Shown: positions 50,552-60,132 of the stretch, in pieces
Layout of the letters: each line of letters opens with the position of its first letter
Numbering within the stretch: position 1 is the stretch's first letter
Source: Oscillospiraceae bacterium
GTDB taxonomy: Bacteria; Bacillota; Clostridia; UMGS1810
Assembly: GCA_015068705.1 (NCBI GenBank)
Contig: SVJZ01000008.1
Location: forward strand, 1-64,000
DNA: 64,000 nucleotides
Direction: 5' to 3'
The notes under the pieces: generated by a model
Seen by the model: only the letters and a program-made list of their open reading frames with translations
Database searches by the model: none
Told to the model about the DNA's origin: nothing
Made by a program: the position numbers and the translations under genes

Positions 50552-52795
50552 ATGTCGATTAAAATTGCGCTTGCCGGCAATCCAAACTCCGGCAAAACCA
50601 CCCTGTTTAATGCCCTGACCGGCTCCAATCAGTATGTGGGCAACTGGCCGGGTGTTACGGTGGAAAAGAAAGAGGGAAAGGTAAAGGGGTATAAGGATGT
50701 TGTTCTTACCGATCTGCCGGGTATCTACTCCCTCTCACCCTATACACTGGAAGAGGTGGTGGCGCGAAATTATCTGGTAAATGAACGCCCTGATGCCATT
50801 TTAAATATTGTGGATGGCACCAATCTGGAGAGAAACCTCTATCTGACCACCCAGTTGATTGAACTGGGTATTCCGGTGGTGGTTGCCATCAACATGATGG
50901 ACGTGGTGCGTAAAAATGGCGATAAGATCGATTTGGAAATATTGAGCCGTCACATGGGATGCCAGATGCTGGAAATCTCGGCACTGAAAAACGAGGGTAT
51001 TCAGGAGGCAATTGAGGCGGCAATTTCTGCGGCACATAAGGGGACACCCGTTCCTACACACAGCTTCTCCGGTGCAGTGGAGCACGCCATTGCCCACATC
51101 GAGGAGGCTGCAGTACATCATATGCCTGAAGAGCAGCAACGTTGGTATGCCATCAAAATTTTTGAACGTGACAAAAAGGTGATGGAGCAACTGGGGCTTT
51201 CGGACGAGACGGTTGCCCATATGGAAAAGGATATTTGTGCGGCAGAATGGGAGTTGGATGACGATGCCGAGAGCATCATCACCAACGAACGGTATGAGTA
51301 CATTACCCGCCTGATGAAAAAATGCTATGAGAAAAAGAATGCAGGCAAGTTGTCCTTGTCAGACAAGATAGACCGGATTGTAACCAACCGCATACTGGCG
51401 TTGCCCATCTTTGTGTTGGTGATGTGGGCAGTGTATACCTTGTCTATCGGCACCATCGGTGACTGGACGGTTGTGTTTATGAATGATGGTCTGTTTGGCT
51501 CATTTGCTGAAACCTATCCCGGCAGTTTTATGGAAAACTGGGTGAGTATTCCCGAACTGTTCGACATGGCGTTGCTTGGCGCAGATGGCACACCCGTCAT
51601 TGCCGAGTGGTTGTATTCGCTTATCATGGATGGCATTGTTGGCGGTGTAGGGGCGGTTCTGGGATTTGTACCGCAGATGATGGTACTGTTTTTGCTCCTT
51701 TCGCTATTGGAAGATTGCGGCTATATGTCCCGTATCGCATTCATCATGGACAGAATTTTCCGCAAATTCGGTTTGTCGGGCAAGAGCTTTATCCCCATGC
51801 TGGTTGCATCGGGTTGCGGTGTGCCGGGGGTAATGGCGAGTCGTACCATCGAGCAGGAACGTGACCGCAGAATGACCATCATGACCACCTGCTTTATCCC
51901 GTGTGGTGCAAAAATGCCTATTGTCGGCTTGATTGCAGGTGCATTGTTTGGTGGCAGTGGCAGTATTGCCACCGCGGCATATTTCATCGGTGTAGGTGCG
52001 GTGGTACTGTCCGGTATCATTTTAAAGAAAACAAAGGCGTTTGCAGGTGAGCCTGCACCGTTTGTGATGGAACTCCCCTCCTATCATGCGCCCATTGCAT
52101 CCAATGTGTTGCGTACCACCTGGGAGAGAGGATGGGATTTTGTAAAGCGTGCCGGAACGGTAATTGTAGCGGCAAGCATTAGCATCTGGGTACTCAATAG
52201 TCTCAGTTTTGAAGGTGGGTTCCACTATATTACCGAGGAAAACGCGGGCGCATCCATTTTGCAGATGGTGGGTCAGGCGATTGCATACCTGTTTGTGCCG
52301 CTCGGGTTTGGAAATTGGCAGTGTGCAGTGGCAACCATACTGGGTCTGGTTGCAAAGGAAGAGGTTGTGGGCGTATTTGGATCGCTGTCCTCCATGGCAG
52401 ACCCATCGCTTGCAATGGAGTTGGCAGAGGCAGGCGCTGAGGGCGTTTCGGAGCTTGCACTTATCGGCAATGAGTTCTTTGGTGCAAGCAAGCTGGCGGC
52501 ATTTTCCTTTATGACGTTCAATCTCTTATGTGCGCCTTGCTTTGCGGCAATGGGTGCCATCAAGCGTGAGATGAACAGTGCAAAGTGGACGTTTGGCGCA
52601 ATTGGGTATATGTGCGCATTTGCATATGCAATTTCGCTCATTGTATATCAGGCGGGTCTGTTGTTTACAGGCGTGTTCAGCCCGTGGTTTATCCCGGCGT
52701 TTGCAGTGCTGGTGGTACTGATATATCTGCTGGTAAGAAAGAATAAGTATGAGGGTGCTCCGCTTTCTGCCAAGACGGATGCGGTGTCCCAATAG
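50552..52795 (+). CDS. feoB: Ferrous iron transporter FeoB
   Basis: A 747-residue Fe(II) transporter. The N-terminal G-protein part shows GNPNSGKTTLFNALTG, LTDLPGIYSL and NMMD; a helical GDI-like segment follows to about residue 265. The membrane part has two Gate domains: GFVPQMMVLFLLLSLLEDCGYMSR and CGVPGVMASRTIEQERDRRMTIM, later ATILGLVAKEEVVGVFGSL and LCAPCFAAMGAIKREM. Thr/Lys signatures of the iron path are retained. GGAGG precedes the ATG. It is the second gene of feoA-feoB-small protein. Confidence 0.97.
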   Translation: MSIKIALAGNPNSGKTTLFNALTGSNQYVGNWPGVTVEKKEGKVKGYKDVVLTDLPGIYSLSPYTLEEVVARNYLVNERPDAILNIVDGTNLERNLYLTTQLIELGIPVVVAINMMDVVRKNGDKIDLEILSRHMGCQMLEISALKNEGIQEAIEAAISAAHKGTPVPTHSFSGAVEHAIAHIEEAAVHHMPEEQQRWYAIKIFERDKKVMEQLGLSDETVAHMEKDICAAEWELDDDAESIITNERYEYITRLMKKCYEKKNAGKLSLSDKIDRIVTNRILALPIFVLVMWAVYTLSIGTIGDWTVVFMNDGLFGSFAETYPGSFMENWVSIPELFDMALLGADGTPVIAEWLYSLIMDGIVGGVGAVLGFVPQMMVLFLLLSLLEDCGYMSRIAFIMDRIFRKFGLSGKSFIPMLVASGCGVPGVMASRTIEQERDRRMTIMTTCFIPCGAKMPIVGLIAGALFGGSGSIATAAYFIGVGAVVLSGIILKKTKAFAGEPAPFVMELPSYHAPIASNVLRTTWERGWDFVKRAGTVIVAASISIWVLNSLSFEGGFHYITEENAGASILQMVGQAIAYLFVPLGFGNWQCAVATILGLVAKEEVVGVFGSLSSMADPSLAMELAEAGAEGVSELALIGNEFFGASKLAAFSFMTFNLLCAPCFAAMGAIKREMNSAKWTFGAIGYMCAFAYAISLIVYQAGLLFTGVFSPWFIPAFAVLVVLIYLLVRKNKYEGAPLSAKTDAVSQ

Positions 52796-52810
52796 AAGAG
52801 GTGATGTATT

Positions 52811-52972
52811 ATGAATCCGCCTACCATGATTGTATTGGCGATTGTAATTGTAATTTTTGTGGCAATCGTTGTAAATGAGGTGCGAAAGCGCAAGCAGGGA
52901 AAGGGTTGCTCGTGCGGATGTGCAGGATGTGGCATGTCGGATGTGTGCCACGGCAATGCAAAAAAGAATTGA
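52811..52972 (+). CDS. Small FeoB-associated Cys-rich membrane protein
   Basis: A 53-residue protein fifteen bases after feoB. One membrane helix (residues 6-21, MIVLAIVIVIFVAIVV) is followed by a basic stretch (RKRKQGKG) and a cysteine-rich tail, CSCGCAGC with a later C. This matches the FeoB-associated Cys-rich protein family (PF12669), common after feoB in Firmicutes. It may handle iron or tune FeoB. GAGGTG lies eight bases before the ATG. Confidence 0.88.
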   Translation: MNPPTMIVLAIVIVIFVAIVVNEVRKRKQGKGCSCGCAGCGMSDVCHGNAKKN

Positions 52973-52987
52973 TTCTTGTCTTTATAA

Positions 52988-53035
52988 TAAAAAAGAATGT
53001 AGCGCAGGCGTAAAAGCTTGTGCTACATTCTTTTT
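52988..53035. terminator. Bidirectional terminator after feo
   Basis: AAAAGAATGTAGC pairs with GCTACATTCTTTT around a 17-base loop, between the convergent feo operon and the aminopeptidase. Confidence 0.88.
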
Positions 53036-53046
53036 GTTTTTTGTTT

Positions 53047-54396
53047 TTATGCCAGATAAAATGCTTTGTAGCCAAGGTATGCCATATACACATCCACCTT
53101 GCTCGCCACCTCAAAGGGTGCGTGCATGGAAAGGAGGGGCACACCCACATCCAGCGTGTCCACATCCAGGTTGGCGATATATTGCGCAACCGTTCCACCG
53201 CCGCCCTGGTCCACCTTGCCCAGTTCGCAAATCTGCCAGGTTATATTATTTTGGTTGAAAATGCCACGCACCTTTGCCACAAATTCGGCATTGGCATCCG
53301 AGGTGGAGGATTTTCCGCGTGCACCGGTGTATTTGCAGATGGCAAGTCCGCCGCCCATGTATGCCGAATTGAGCGGCTCACACACGCTCTTGTAGTTGGG
53401 GTCCATGCCTGCGGTTACATCTGCCGAAAGGCACATTGAATTTGTGAGGATTTCCCGAAGAGTAAGGTCGGTGTATCCGCCGCACTTACTTGCCAGATGA
53501 GCCAGGAAATTTTCAAAGAAACGGGATTTCATGCCGGTGTTACCCACCGAGCCAATTTCCTCCTTGTCGGCAAGGAAGCACACCGCAGTGCGTGTGGGGT
53601 TGGTAAGTTCCAGTATTCCTGCCAGTGCGGTATAGGCGCACACACGGTCATCCTGCCCGTAGGCGCCAATCATGGACGAATCCAGACCCAGAGAACGTGC
53701 CGGGAAGGTGGGTACCAGCTCCAGTTCTGCACTGATGAAATCCTCTTCCTCAAAACCGTATTTTTCGCGGATGAGGGTTAAGATGTTGTCTTTGTATTTG
53801 TCCTTATCATCATCCGAGGGCAGAGAGCCGATGAGGGCGTTTAAATCCTCGCCGGTAAATGCCTCGGTCATTTTTTTGCTCATTTGCTCCACTGCAAGGT
53901 GTGGGAGCAGGTCGGTGATGGTAAATACCGGGTCGGTTGCTTCCTCGCCGATGTTAATATCCACCACACTGCCGTCGGCACGCACCACCACGCCAATGAG
54001 GGAGAGGGGAATTGCCGTCCACTGGTATTTTTTGATACCGCCATAGTAGTGAGTTTTCACCATTGCCATGCCGCTATCCTCGTAAAGCGGATTGGGTTTT
54101 AAGTCCACACGGGGACTGTCGATGTGTGCGGCAACCAGGTTGACACCTGCGGTGATGGGTTCTTTGCCGATGACTGCCAAAACAATATTTTTGGCGCGGT
54201 TTACCTGATATACTTTCATGCCGGCAGTGAGATTATCCACTGTATCAAGCGGCACAAAGCCCGCATTTTTCGCCATTTCTTCGGTGATGGTTACGCACAA
54301 ACGCTCGGTTTTTCCGGCGTTGAGATAAGAAATGTAGCCGTCGCAAAAGTCAAATACTGTTGCGCGGTCTACTGCTGTCCAAGCACATTTTTCCAT
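53047..54396 (-). CDS. M18 family aminopeptidase
   Basis: A 449-residue zinc aminopeptidase of the aspartyl-aminopeptidase family. Metal and active sites: AAHIDSPRVDLKPNP, YGQDDRVCAYTALAG, ADKEEIGSVGNTG, LSADVTAGMDPNY and the closing LSMHAPFEVASKVD. Family members form dodecamers in the cytoplasm and trim peptides. Length and motifs are complete. Upstream of it lies a block of 46-bp tandem repeats, unusual in its promoter region. Confidence 0.95.
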   Translation of the reverse strand: MEKCAWTAVDRATVFDFCDGYISYLNAGKTERLCVTITEEMAKNAGFVPLDTVDNLTAGMKVYQVNRAKNIVLAVIGKEPITAGVNLVAAHIDSPRVDLKPNPLYEDSGMAMVKTHYYGGIKKYQWTAIPLSLIGVVVRADGSVVDINIGEEATDPVFTITDLLPHLAVEQMSKKMTEAFTGEDLNALIGSLPSDDDKDKYKDNILTLIREKYGFEEEDFISAELELVPTFPARSLGLDSSMIGAYGQDDRVCAYTALAGILELTNPTRTAVCFLADKEEIGSVGNTGMKSRFFENFLAHLASKCGGYTDLTLREILTNSMCLSADVTAGMDPNYKSVCEPLNSAYMGGGLAICKYTGARGKSSTSDANAEFVAKVRGIFNQNNITWQICELGKVDQGGGGTVAQYIANLDVDTLDVGVPLLSMHAPFEVASKVDVYMAYLGYKAFYLA

Positions 54397-54579
54397 GGTA
54401 GTCCTCCTTAGAATAGGGTATAAAACGGATGGATTTAGTATCGATATATGTGTGAAAAAGTATACACGATGGTTTTATTGTAATATAATTTGGGATAAAT
54501 TTCAACTGTTATCTTGAAAAATTAAGGCAGGCGGGCGGTGGAGATGCCACCCCCACAAAAAAATGAGGGGGTAAGCAAA

Positions 54580-54750
54580 AAAATCGGATGAGCGTTTGCG
54601 AAAAAGTGAATGCGGGTCTGTGCGAAAAAATGGATGAGCGTTTGCGAAAAAGTGAATGCGGGTCTGTGCAAAAAAATCGGATGGGCGTTTGCGCAAAAGC
54701 GAATGTGGGTCTGTACCCAAAAAAGCGAATGGGTGTGGGCAAAAAATGAT
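54580..54750. repeat. 46-bp tandem repeats, about 3.5 copies
   Basis: Units begin near 54586, 54632 and 54679 with GGATGAGCGTTTGCGAAAAA followed by GTGAATGCGGGTCTGTGCG and a run of A. Each unit is itself two related 23-bp halves. It sits between the aminopeptidase and the upstream GH2 gene. Confidence 0.9.
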
Positions 54751-54780
54751 GCAGTGTAAGTTTTCCACTTACACTGCATA
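54741..54780 (-). terminator. Terminator of the GH2 gene
   Basis: ATGCAGTGTAAGT pairs with ACTTACACTGCAT; on the minus strand it is followed by CATTTTTTG. Confidence 0.88.
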
Positions 54781-54793
54781 TGAAATGTGATGA

Positions 54794-57157
54794 TTATTTG
54801 AGTTCTTCCAGTTCGTTACCAAAGCCGCACTGCTCGCCAATGATTTTGGTCCACAGTTTTACCGTTTCAAAGGGGGCGTATTTGGTAAATACATGGTTGG
54901 TGCATTCCTTGCCCGCTACCTTCCAGCGGATGATCCACAGTGCAGGCTCTTCGCCCTCTGCGATACGCTGAATGAGGGTGGCGGAGTTTTCCTTGAGGTC
55001 ACAGATGCCGGAGGCGATAGGTTTGCCATTGCCCTGCATATCGTATGCGGTGACGGTGTATTCCACATTTGCAACCGAGAGGGTGTCATTTGCCGCATAC
55101 AGTGCCAACTCGCCGTCCAGTTCCTTACGCACTGCCATCAGGGCGATTTCCTGTTGGGACTGGCGAATCCAGTAGTAGGGGAGTTTGCGCATGCCGTCTG
55201 AATCGATGACCGAGTAGTTAAAGAGCATGGGCCACATATCCATAAGCGACCACCAGAGCACGCCGGTTTTTGTCCAGCGCATGGTGCGGCAATATTCCAG
55301 ACATTCTTTGAAAATTTCACCGCAGGCAATATTGACCGCGAGTGCATAATCCTTAAACTCGGCAAAGGAGAAATCTCTGCCATAGCGTTTTTCACATACC
55401 TGCTTGCACTTGAGCCGCCAATCCACAAAATAGCCATCATCCTGATGCTCGTGGGTGGAATAGAGTTTTCCGGAATCCCACAACCGCTCGGCACGTTCTT
55501 TTTCCCGTTCAAACATATGGGGGTTGACGGTGGCGGCGTTCATGGCAATGGGTCCGGTTTCTCCGGTGAATTTCCACTTGCCGTTGCGCAGTGCCTCGGA
55601 GAAGAACATGGAATCGGGATACAGATGTACCTCGGGTTGGAAGTGATCTACCTTGCCCGAATGGCTGAACCGTTGTTTGCAGTTGGTGTCGGATGCATAG
55701 GGGGAGCTTTCCACGAAACTACGGTAGGGGTCATGGTGCAGTGCGGCATCACGCAGATATTTTCTGGTGATGACCATATCCGATGGCAGGATTTCTGAAT
55801 AAGCAGAATTGAGCACCATCATTTCGTCATTTTCGTTATCGCCGCACCAAACTGCCAGTGAGGGGTGGTTGCGCAGTTTCTTGACCTGTTGCACCGCCTC
55901 TTGTGCTACCAGTTTGCAGTAAGCGTCATCGGCAACCGGAATTTCACAGGCAAGCATAAAGTCCTGCCATACCATGATGCCGTTTTTATCGCAGTAATCA
56001 AAGAAGCAATGGTCTTCATAGATGCCGCCACCCCAGATGCGGACCATGTTGCAGTTGAGGTTTTTGATTTCCTCCAGCGCCTTGCCCTCAGCCGTTTTTG
56101 CGTGGGCAACCGATGCGAGGGGGTGGAGCGGTTTCCAGTTGGTGCCGCGGATGAACACCTTTTCGCCATTGACACGGAATACAAATTCGCCACTGCCGTC
56201 CTCCAGGATGTCTTCGGTGCGCTCCAATTTGAGGGTGCGGATACCAAAGTCCTGCTCATAAGTAGCCTGTATTTCGCCATTCAGCAAAATCTCCAGACGG
56301 ATGGTATGCATATCGGGGTTGCCAAAGCCGGTGGGCCACCAGAGTTTTACCGCATCACGGGGAAGGGTAACTCTGATTCTACCTTGCGTAGAGAAAATGG
56401 CGTGGGTTTCGGTGTGAATTTCCCTTTCGCCATCCAACAGGGTGAGACGGATTTGCTGGTCTACAATGTATTTTTTATCGGTCTTATAGTCAAAGCATGT
56501 GCCGATGATCACCGAATCTTCATTGAGCTGTTCGGTATACAGATACACTTCATTGAAACGAACCGGCGGCAAATCTTCCAGATAGACCGAACGGATGATG
56601 CCGGTGGTAAACAGGCGTGGCGCATTGTCCCAACCCCACTGGTGACGGGCTTTTCGCACATATGCACGGGTGCTGTAAAAACTGGGTGCACCATGCAGGT
56701 GAACAAATGCCGGATGTGGATGGTTGCGCGCCCAAAGCTCGGTGCTGCGGATGATGACGGTGAGCTCATTGCCCTGCGGTTTTAAGAGGTCGGCAACATC
56801 AAACCGATAGGTCAGATGCATGCTGTGGCAATCGGCAAGTTTTTCGCCGTTGAGCCAGATTTCGCCCATGGTGTCGATGCCTTCGAACACCAGTTCTCTT
56901 TTCCAACCCGACGAAAGGGTGGGCGCATCAAAGGTGGTGGTATAGGTCCAATCGTCCACCAACTCAAATTTTGCAGCCGCATGGTAATGAGTGGCAGGCA
57001 TATAATCGTCCAAAAGTCCGAGTTCTACCAGGACAGGCTCCACATTTCCGGGAACGGGTGCTTTGGCACGGACAACCGTTTCCTCCTCCGGCATGGTAAA
57101 GGATAAATCCCAAGCACCGTCCAGCAGATGGCGGACAGACGGATTTTTCTTGTTCAT
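54794..57157 (-). CDS. Glycoside hydrolase family 2, beta-mannosidase-like
   Basis: A 787-residue exo-enzyme. The sugar-binding domain starts near residue 15 (GAWDLSFTMPEEE), then WTYTTTFDAP, LVFEGIDTMGEIWLNGE and an Ig-like segment. The (beta/alpha)8 domain has NMVRIWGGGIYEDHCFFDYCDKNGIMVWQDFMLAC; the acid/base Glu lies in LAVWCGDNENDEMM and the nucleophile in KFTGETGP. These match beta-mannosidase relatives of GH2. No signal peptide, so it acts on imported oligosaccharides. ATG 57157 is six bases from AGGAGGA. It is downstream of the PfkB fusion and aldolase genes on the same strand, so one operon could turn beta-mannosides into glycolytic intermediates. Confidence 0.88.
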   Translation of the reverse strand: MNKKNPSVRHLLDGAWDLSFTMPEEETVVRAKAPVPGNVEPVLVELGLLDDYMPATHYHAAAKFELVDDWTYTTTFDAPTLSSGWKRELVFEGIDTMGEIWLNGEKLADCHSMHLTYRFDVADLLKPQGNELTVIIRSTELWARNHPHPAFVHLHGAPSFYSTRAYVRKARHQWGWDNAPRLFTTGIIRSVYLEDLPPVRFNEVYLYTEQLNEDSVIIGTCFDYKTDKKYIVDQQIRLTLLDGEREIHTETHAIFSTQGRIRVTLPRDAVKLWWPTGFGNPDMHTIRLEILLNGEIQATYEQDFGIRTLKLERTEDILEDGSGEFVFRVNGEKVFIRGTNWKPLHPLASVAHAKTAEGKALEEIKNLNCNMVRIWGGGIYEDHCFFDYCDKNGIMVWQDFMLACEIPVADDAYCKLVAQEAVQQVKKLRNHPSLAVWCGDNENDEMMVLNSAYSEILPSDMVITRKYLRDAALHHDPYRSFVESSPYASDTNCKQRFSHSGKVDHFQPEVHLYPDSMFFSEALRNGKWKFTGETGPIAMNAATVNPHMFEREKERAERLWDSGKLYSTHEHQDDGYFVDWRLKCKQVCEKRYGRDFSFAEFKDYALAVNIACGEIFKECLEYCRTMRWTKTGVLWWSLMDMWPMLFNYSVIDSDGMRKLPYYWIRQSQQEIALMAVRKELDGELALYAANDTLSVANVEYTVTAYDMQGNGKPIASGICDLKENSATLIQRIAEGEEPALWIIRWKVAGKECTNHVFTKYAPFETVKLWTKIIGEQCGFGNELEELK

Positions 57158-57369
57158 AATCATTCCTCCTGAAATTTATGGTTTTATATGATTTTTTTGT
57201 GTCTATCAGGGTTATTGTACGATAGGTTTTTGCATTTGTAAAGAGTATATTTCATGTAAAAAAACGCAAATACATGGCAAAAAAACGCAAACAAGCGGCA
57301 GGGAACTGATTAAAAATGGAAAAAAGGCATGTATTATAACAAAAAGCACTGCATAGCAGTGCCTGTATG

Positions 57370-58200
57370 TTAATATTTTCCGTTGGAACCGAACAGCATA
57401 ATTTTGCGCAGAACAACCTCCCGGACAGCCTGATATCTGGCGTCGCGGATTTGCATATAATGTTTGTCGGCATTTTCTTTCATGGCATTTTGTGCCGCGG
57501 TGCACATATCGGTAAAAATATTTACCTTGGCAATACCGCAACGGATGGCATCCCTGAAATCCTGATCTGCCAGACCCGACCCGCCGTGCAGAACCAACGG
57601 GGTATCGGTTGCGGCACGGATGAGCTTGAGGCGTTCCAGATCCAGTTTGGGTTTTACCTTATAGTCACCATGGGCGGTACCAACCGCAACTGCCAGCGCG
57701 TCTACGTCGGTTGCCTCCACAAAGGAAACGGCATCTTCGGGTGCGGTGTAGAGGTCATCGGTGGCGTTATCACAGGTGCTTGCCTGACCTACATGACCAA
57801 TTTCACCCTCCACCGTTGCGCCGATGGCGTGCGCCATTTTCACAATTTCACGGGTGCGGGAGATATTCTCCTCTACCGGCAGGGAGGAGCCATCGAACAT
57901 GATACTCGAAAAGCCCAGAGAAAGTGCCTCTACACAACGTTCATAGGTGAATGCATGATCCAGATGCACCACCACCGGAACCTTGGCGCGCTTTGCCGCA
58001 CTGACAAAGGCGGGTGCGAGCAGCTGTAGGTCGCCATAGGGCATGAGTTCTTCGCCGGTGCCCAATACGATGGGGGAACGCGCCTCTTCTGCGGCAGAGA
58101 TTGCGGCGTCCAGCATATCGGTGTCGGGGGTATTGAACAAGCCTACCCCGTAATGATTTTTTTGTGCGTCTGCAAGAATGTCTTTTAAATTAACCAGCAT
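57370..58200 (-). CDS. Class II fructose-bisphosphate/ketose-bisphosphate aldolase
   Basis: A 276-residue zinc aldolase. Zinc histidines are in VVHLDHAFTYE, GTAHGDYK and LVLHGGSGLAD; the catalytic loop has VEGEIGHVGQ, and GIAKVNIFTDM binds phosphate. The family also includes tagatose- and 6-phospho-5-dehydro-2-deoxygluconate aldolases, so the sugar is uncertain. It follows the XRE-PfkB fusion gene by 75 bases, which would phosphorylate the ketose that it splits. Confidence 0.92.
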   Translation of the reverse strand: MLVNLKDILADAQKNHYGVGLFNTPDTDMLDAAISAAEEARSPIVLGTGEELMPYGDLQLLAPAFVSAAKRAKVPVVVHLDHAFTYERCVEALSLGFSSIMFDGSSLPVEENISRTREIVKMAHAIGATVEGEIGHVGQASTCDNATDDLYTAPEDAVSFVEATDVDALAVAVGTAHGDYKVKPKLDLERLKLIRAATDTPLVLHGGSGLADQDFRDAIRCGIAKVNIFTDMCTAAQNAMKENADKHYMQIRDARYQAVREVVLRKIMLFGSNGKY

Positions 58201-58275
58201 AATAAATTTCTCCTTTTATGTTTGTGTTCTATCCGTTTTTTTCAGATGAGTTGTTTGACAGTAAATTGTTGGGTT

Positions 58276-59490
58276 TTATTCGGATAATCTCCCGTATATT
58301 TCTTCTAATTTTAAAATTTCATTTTTGGTTTTCATGCCGTCTACCGAGTTTGCGGCAAAGAGATTGCACGCCGCCGCGGCAGAGGCAAATTCGAGCAGTT
58401 GCCGATCGGAATAATTATTGTAGATGCCATACAGACAGCCTGCACAGAAGGCATCGCCTGCGCCCACGCTACCCTTGATTTGTTCTGGAGGGATGCGCAG
58501 GGAAGGTACCTGCGTAAATGCGCCTGTGGGTACATCCAGTACAAAGGACATGGTTTTGCTGTGGAGAATTACCTTATTCTTTACGCCGCACTCTGCCATT
58601 TTCTCCATGGCAGTGCGGATATTTTGGATGTGTAATGCGCCGTCGGATGTGTAGGCATCCAGACCAAATACGGTGCAGCCTTCGATTTCGTTCATAATGG
58701 CATAGTTGCAGTAGCGAAGAGATGGGGTAATCATCTTGCCATAATCCACTACCGAGTCACTGACCACGTCGATGGAGGTGCGGATGCCTGCCTTTTGTAC
58801 TGCGGCAAGGAATCGCGCCATGACGGTGCCGTATTCCGGATCCTCTGTGTCGAACTGTTTCATCAATAATATGTAGCCAATGTGGAGAATATCGCAATCG
58901 AGCGAGGGGATGTCCACATCATCGGGACAAAACTCCGCATTGGTTCCGGCTTTGTGGAAAAAGGTGCGCTCACCTGACGGGATGCTCATAACATCGCAAA
59001 AACCCGTTTCGGTATGGGGGGAATATACAATTCCGTCCACGTTGATGCCGTTTTTTTGCAGTTGTGACATGACATAGCGACCATTTTCATCCGTTCCCAC
59101 ACGACCCAGCACACTGATGGGAACACTGCGGTCGATTTTTGCCAGATTGATTGCGGTATTGGGGGCGCATCCACCTACTGCCGGAGAAATGTCCGACACG
59201 GTGCCCAACATACCTAGTTTTGGATAGATATCGATGTTTTTGACAATATCCACCAAAATATTTCCTGCAATGGTGATGCCTTTTTTCTCGCCCAGCATGA
59301 GGTAATCGATGGTTACCCCAAACAGTGCCGCAAGTCTTGGGAATGCAGTGATATCGGGGAAACCCTGCCCGTTTTCCCACTTGCTGACTGCCTTGTCGCT
59401 GACATCTAATTTTTGTGCAAGCTCCAGCTGAGTCATGCCGCTTTTTTTACGCAGCGCGGCAATGGTGCTGCCGATTCGTTTTGCGTCCAT
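58276..59490 (-). CDS. XRE helix-turn-helix fused to a PfkB carbohydrate kinase
   Basis: A 404-residue fusion. Residues 1-65 are an XRE DNA-binding domain (IGSTIAALRKKSGMTQLELAQKLDVSDKAVSKWENGQGFPDITAFPRLAALFGVTIDYLML). Residues about 72-404 are a PfkB kinase: GNILVDIVKNIDIYP, AVGGCAPNTAINLAKI, DENGRYVMSQLQKNGINVDG and the catalytic GSVGAGDAFCAGCLYG. ATG 59490 follows GGAGGTGG; the longer open frame runs into a repeat and is not coding. The kinase could signal the sugar it binds to the DNA domain. First gene before an aldolase and GH2 gene. Confidence 0.9.
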   Translation of the reverse strand: MDAKRIGSTIAALRKKSGMTQLELAQKLDVSDKAVSKWENGQGFPDITAFPRLAALFGVTIDYLMLGEKKGITIAGNILVDIVKNIDIYPKLGMLGTVSDISPAVGGCAPNTAINLAKIDRSVPISVLGRVGTDENGRYVMSQLQKNGINVDGIVYSPHTETGFCDVMSIPSGERTFFHKAGTNAEFCPDDVDIPSLDCDILHIGYILLMKQFDTEDPEYGTVMARFLAAVQKAGIRTSIDVVSDSVVDYGKMITPSLRYCNYAIMNEIEGCTVFGLDAYTSDGALHIQNIRTAMEKMAECGVKNKVILHSKTMSFVLDVPTGAFTQVPSLRIPPEQIKGSVGAGDAFCAGCLYGIYNNYSDRQLLEFASAAAACNLFAANSVDGMKTKNEILKLEEIYGRLSE

Positions 59491-59639
59491 AGCCACCTCC
59501 GAAAGTGATGGATGTTTGATTACCCTCATTGTAGCACACTTTTTGGGGGAGGTAAACCTACCGATGGAAGAAGAAATGGGGGATTTTTGTGGATTTTCTT
59601 TCGTTTTCTCTACGGAACGTAGAGTTTTGCGGGCGTTTT

Positions 59640-59890
59640 TATCTGTGACAAAAACCAATATTTGGGGCGCTGCCCCAAACCCCGCAGGAAGTTTTACGCC
59701 CTGCGGGCGAAACACGCAGCTGGCACTTTTCGATCGCCGAAGAAGTACAACAGTTCCTTCGGAACTGCCGAAAGGCGCCGGGGGTGCGATACCCCCGGAC
59801 CCCCACGCTCTGCCGAGGGCAGTAACTCTTCGAAGATGCCGACACGCTCTGCACGGCGGCAATATTCCATATGTGTGGCGAAGAGCGCAG
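59640..59890. repeat. GC-rich intergenic repeat element
   Basis: Nested hairpins such as GGGGCGCTGCCCC, GTTCCTTCGGAAC and CCGGGGGTGCGATACCCCCGG, higher in G+C than its neighbours. It looks like a dispersed chromosomal repeat rather than a gene. Confidence 0.6.
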
Positions 59891-59916
59891 CGATGAGCTA
59901 CACATAATAAATAAAA

Positions 59917-59955
59917 TCCCCCTCCAAGAATGGAGGGGGCAGGGGGTGGTTGAGC
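59917..59955 (+). repeat. Copy of the CCCCTCCAAGAATGGAGGGG repeat
   Basis: ATCCCCCTCCAAGAATGGAG and GGGGCAGGGGGTGGTTGA match the right arm of the element at 12602-12640. It ends at the 3' end of the 57-residue gene. Confidence 0.8.
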
Positions 59956-59958
59956 TGT

Positions 59959-60132
59959 TCATTCTAAAAACCGCGCAATCCGCTCATAATTTTCGCGGTG
60001 CTTTTCGGCAATCTCACCGCAACGGGCGGCAAATTCGGTGTCGCCGCATTTTTGTGACCAGATACGGTATTTATCAAATAGTGCGTGCTCGTAGTCCAAT
60101 TGCCGGAGCAGTGCTTTGCGGTGGTCTTTCAA
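59959..60132 (-). CDS. Small helical protein (57 residues), coupled to the upstream unknown gene
   Basis: TTG start at 60132 with GAGGAG eight bases upstream; the stop of the previous gene overlaps it as TTGA. The 57 residues are rich in charged and aromatic amino acids (LLRQLDYEHALFDKYRIW, AARCGEIAEKHRENYERI) and look fully helical, a little like ferritin-like or spore-coat helices. I do not recognise a family. The overlap suggests that it is made in step with the 340-residue protein. Confidence 0.6.
   Translation of the reverse strand: MKDHRKALLRQLDYEHALFDKYRIWSQKCGDTEFAARCGEIAEKHRENYERIARFLE

Noticed and set aside
54502..54779. Overlapping repetitive frames (77-88 codons) in three phases
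   Set aside because: All three phases are open because the 46-bp tandem repeat lacks stops; not a gene.
59491..59862. 124-codon N-terminal extension of the XRE-PfkB fusion
   Set aside because: It runs through the GC-rich repeat and has no SD. ATG 59490 has GGAGGTGG and starts exactly at the HTH domain.
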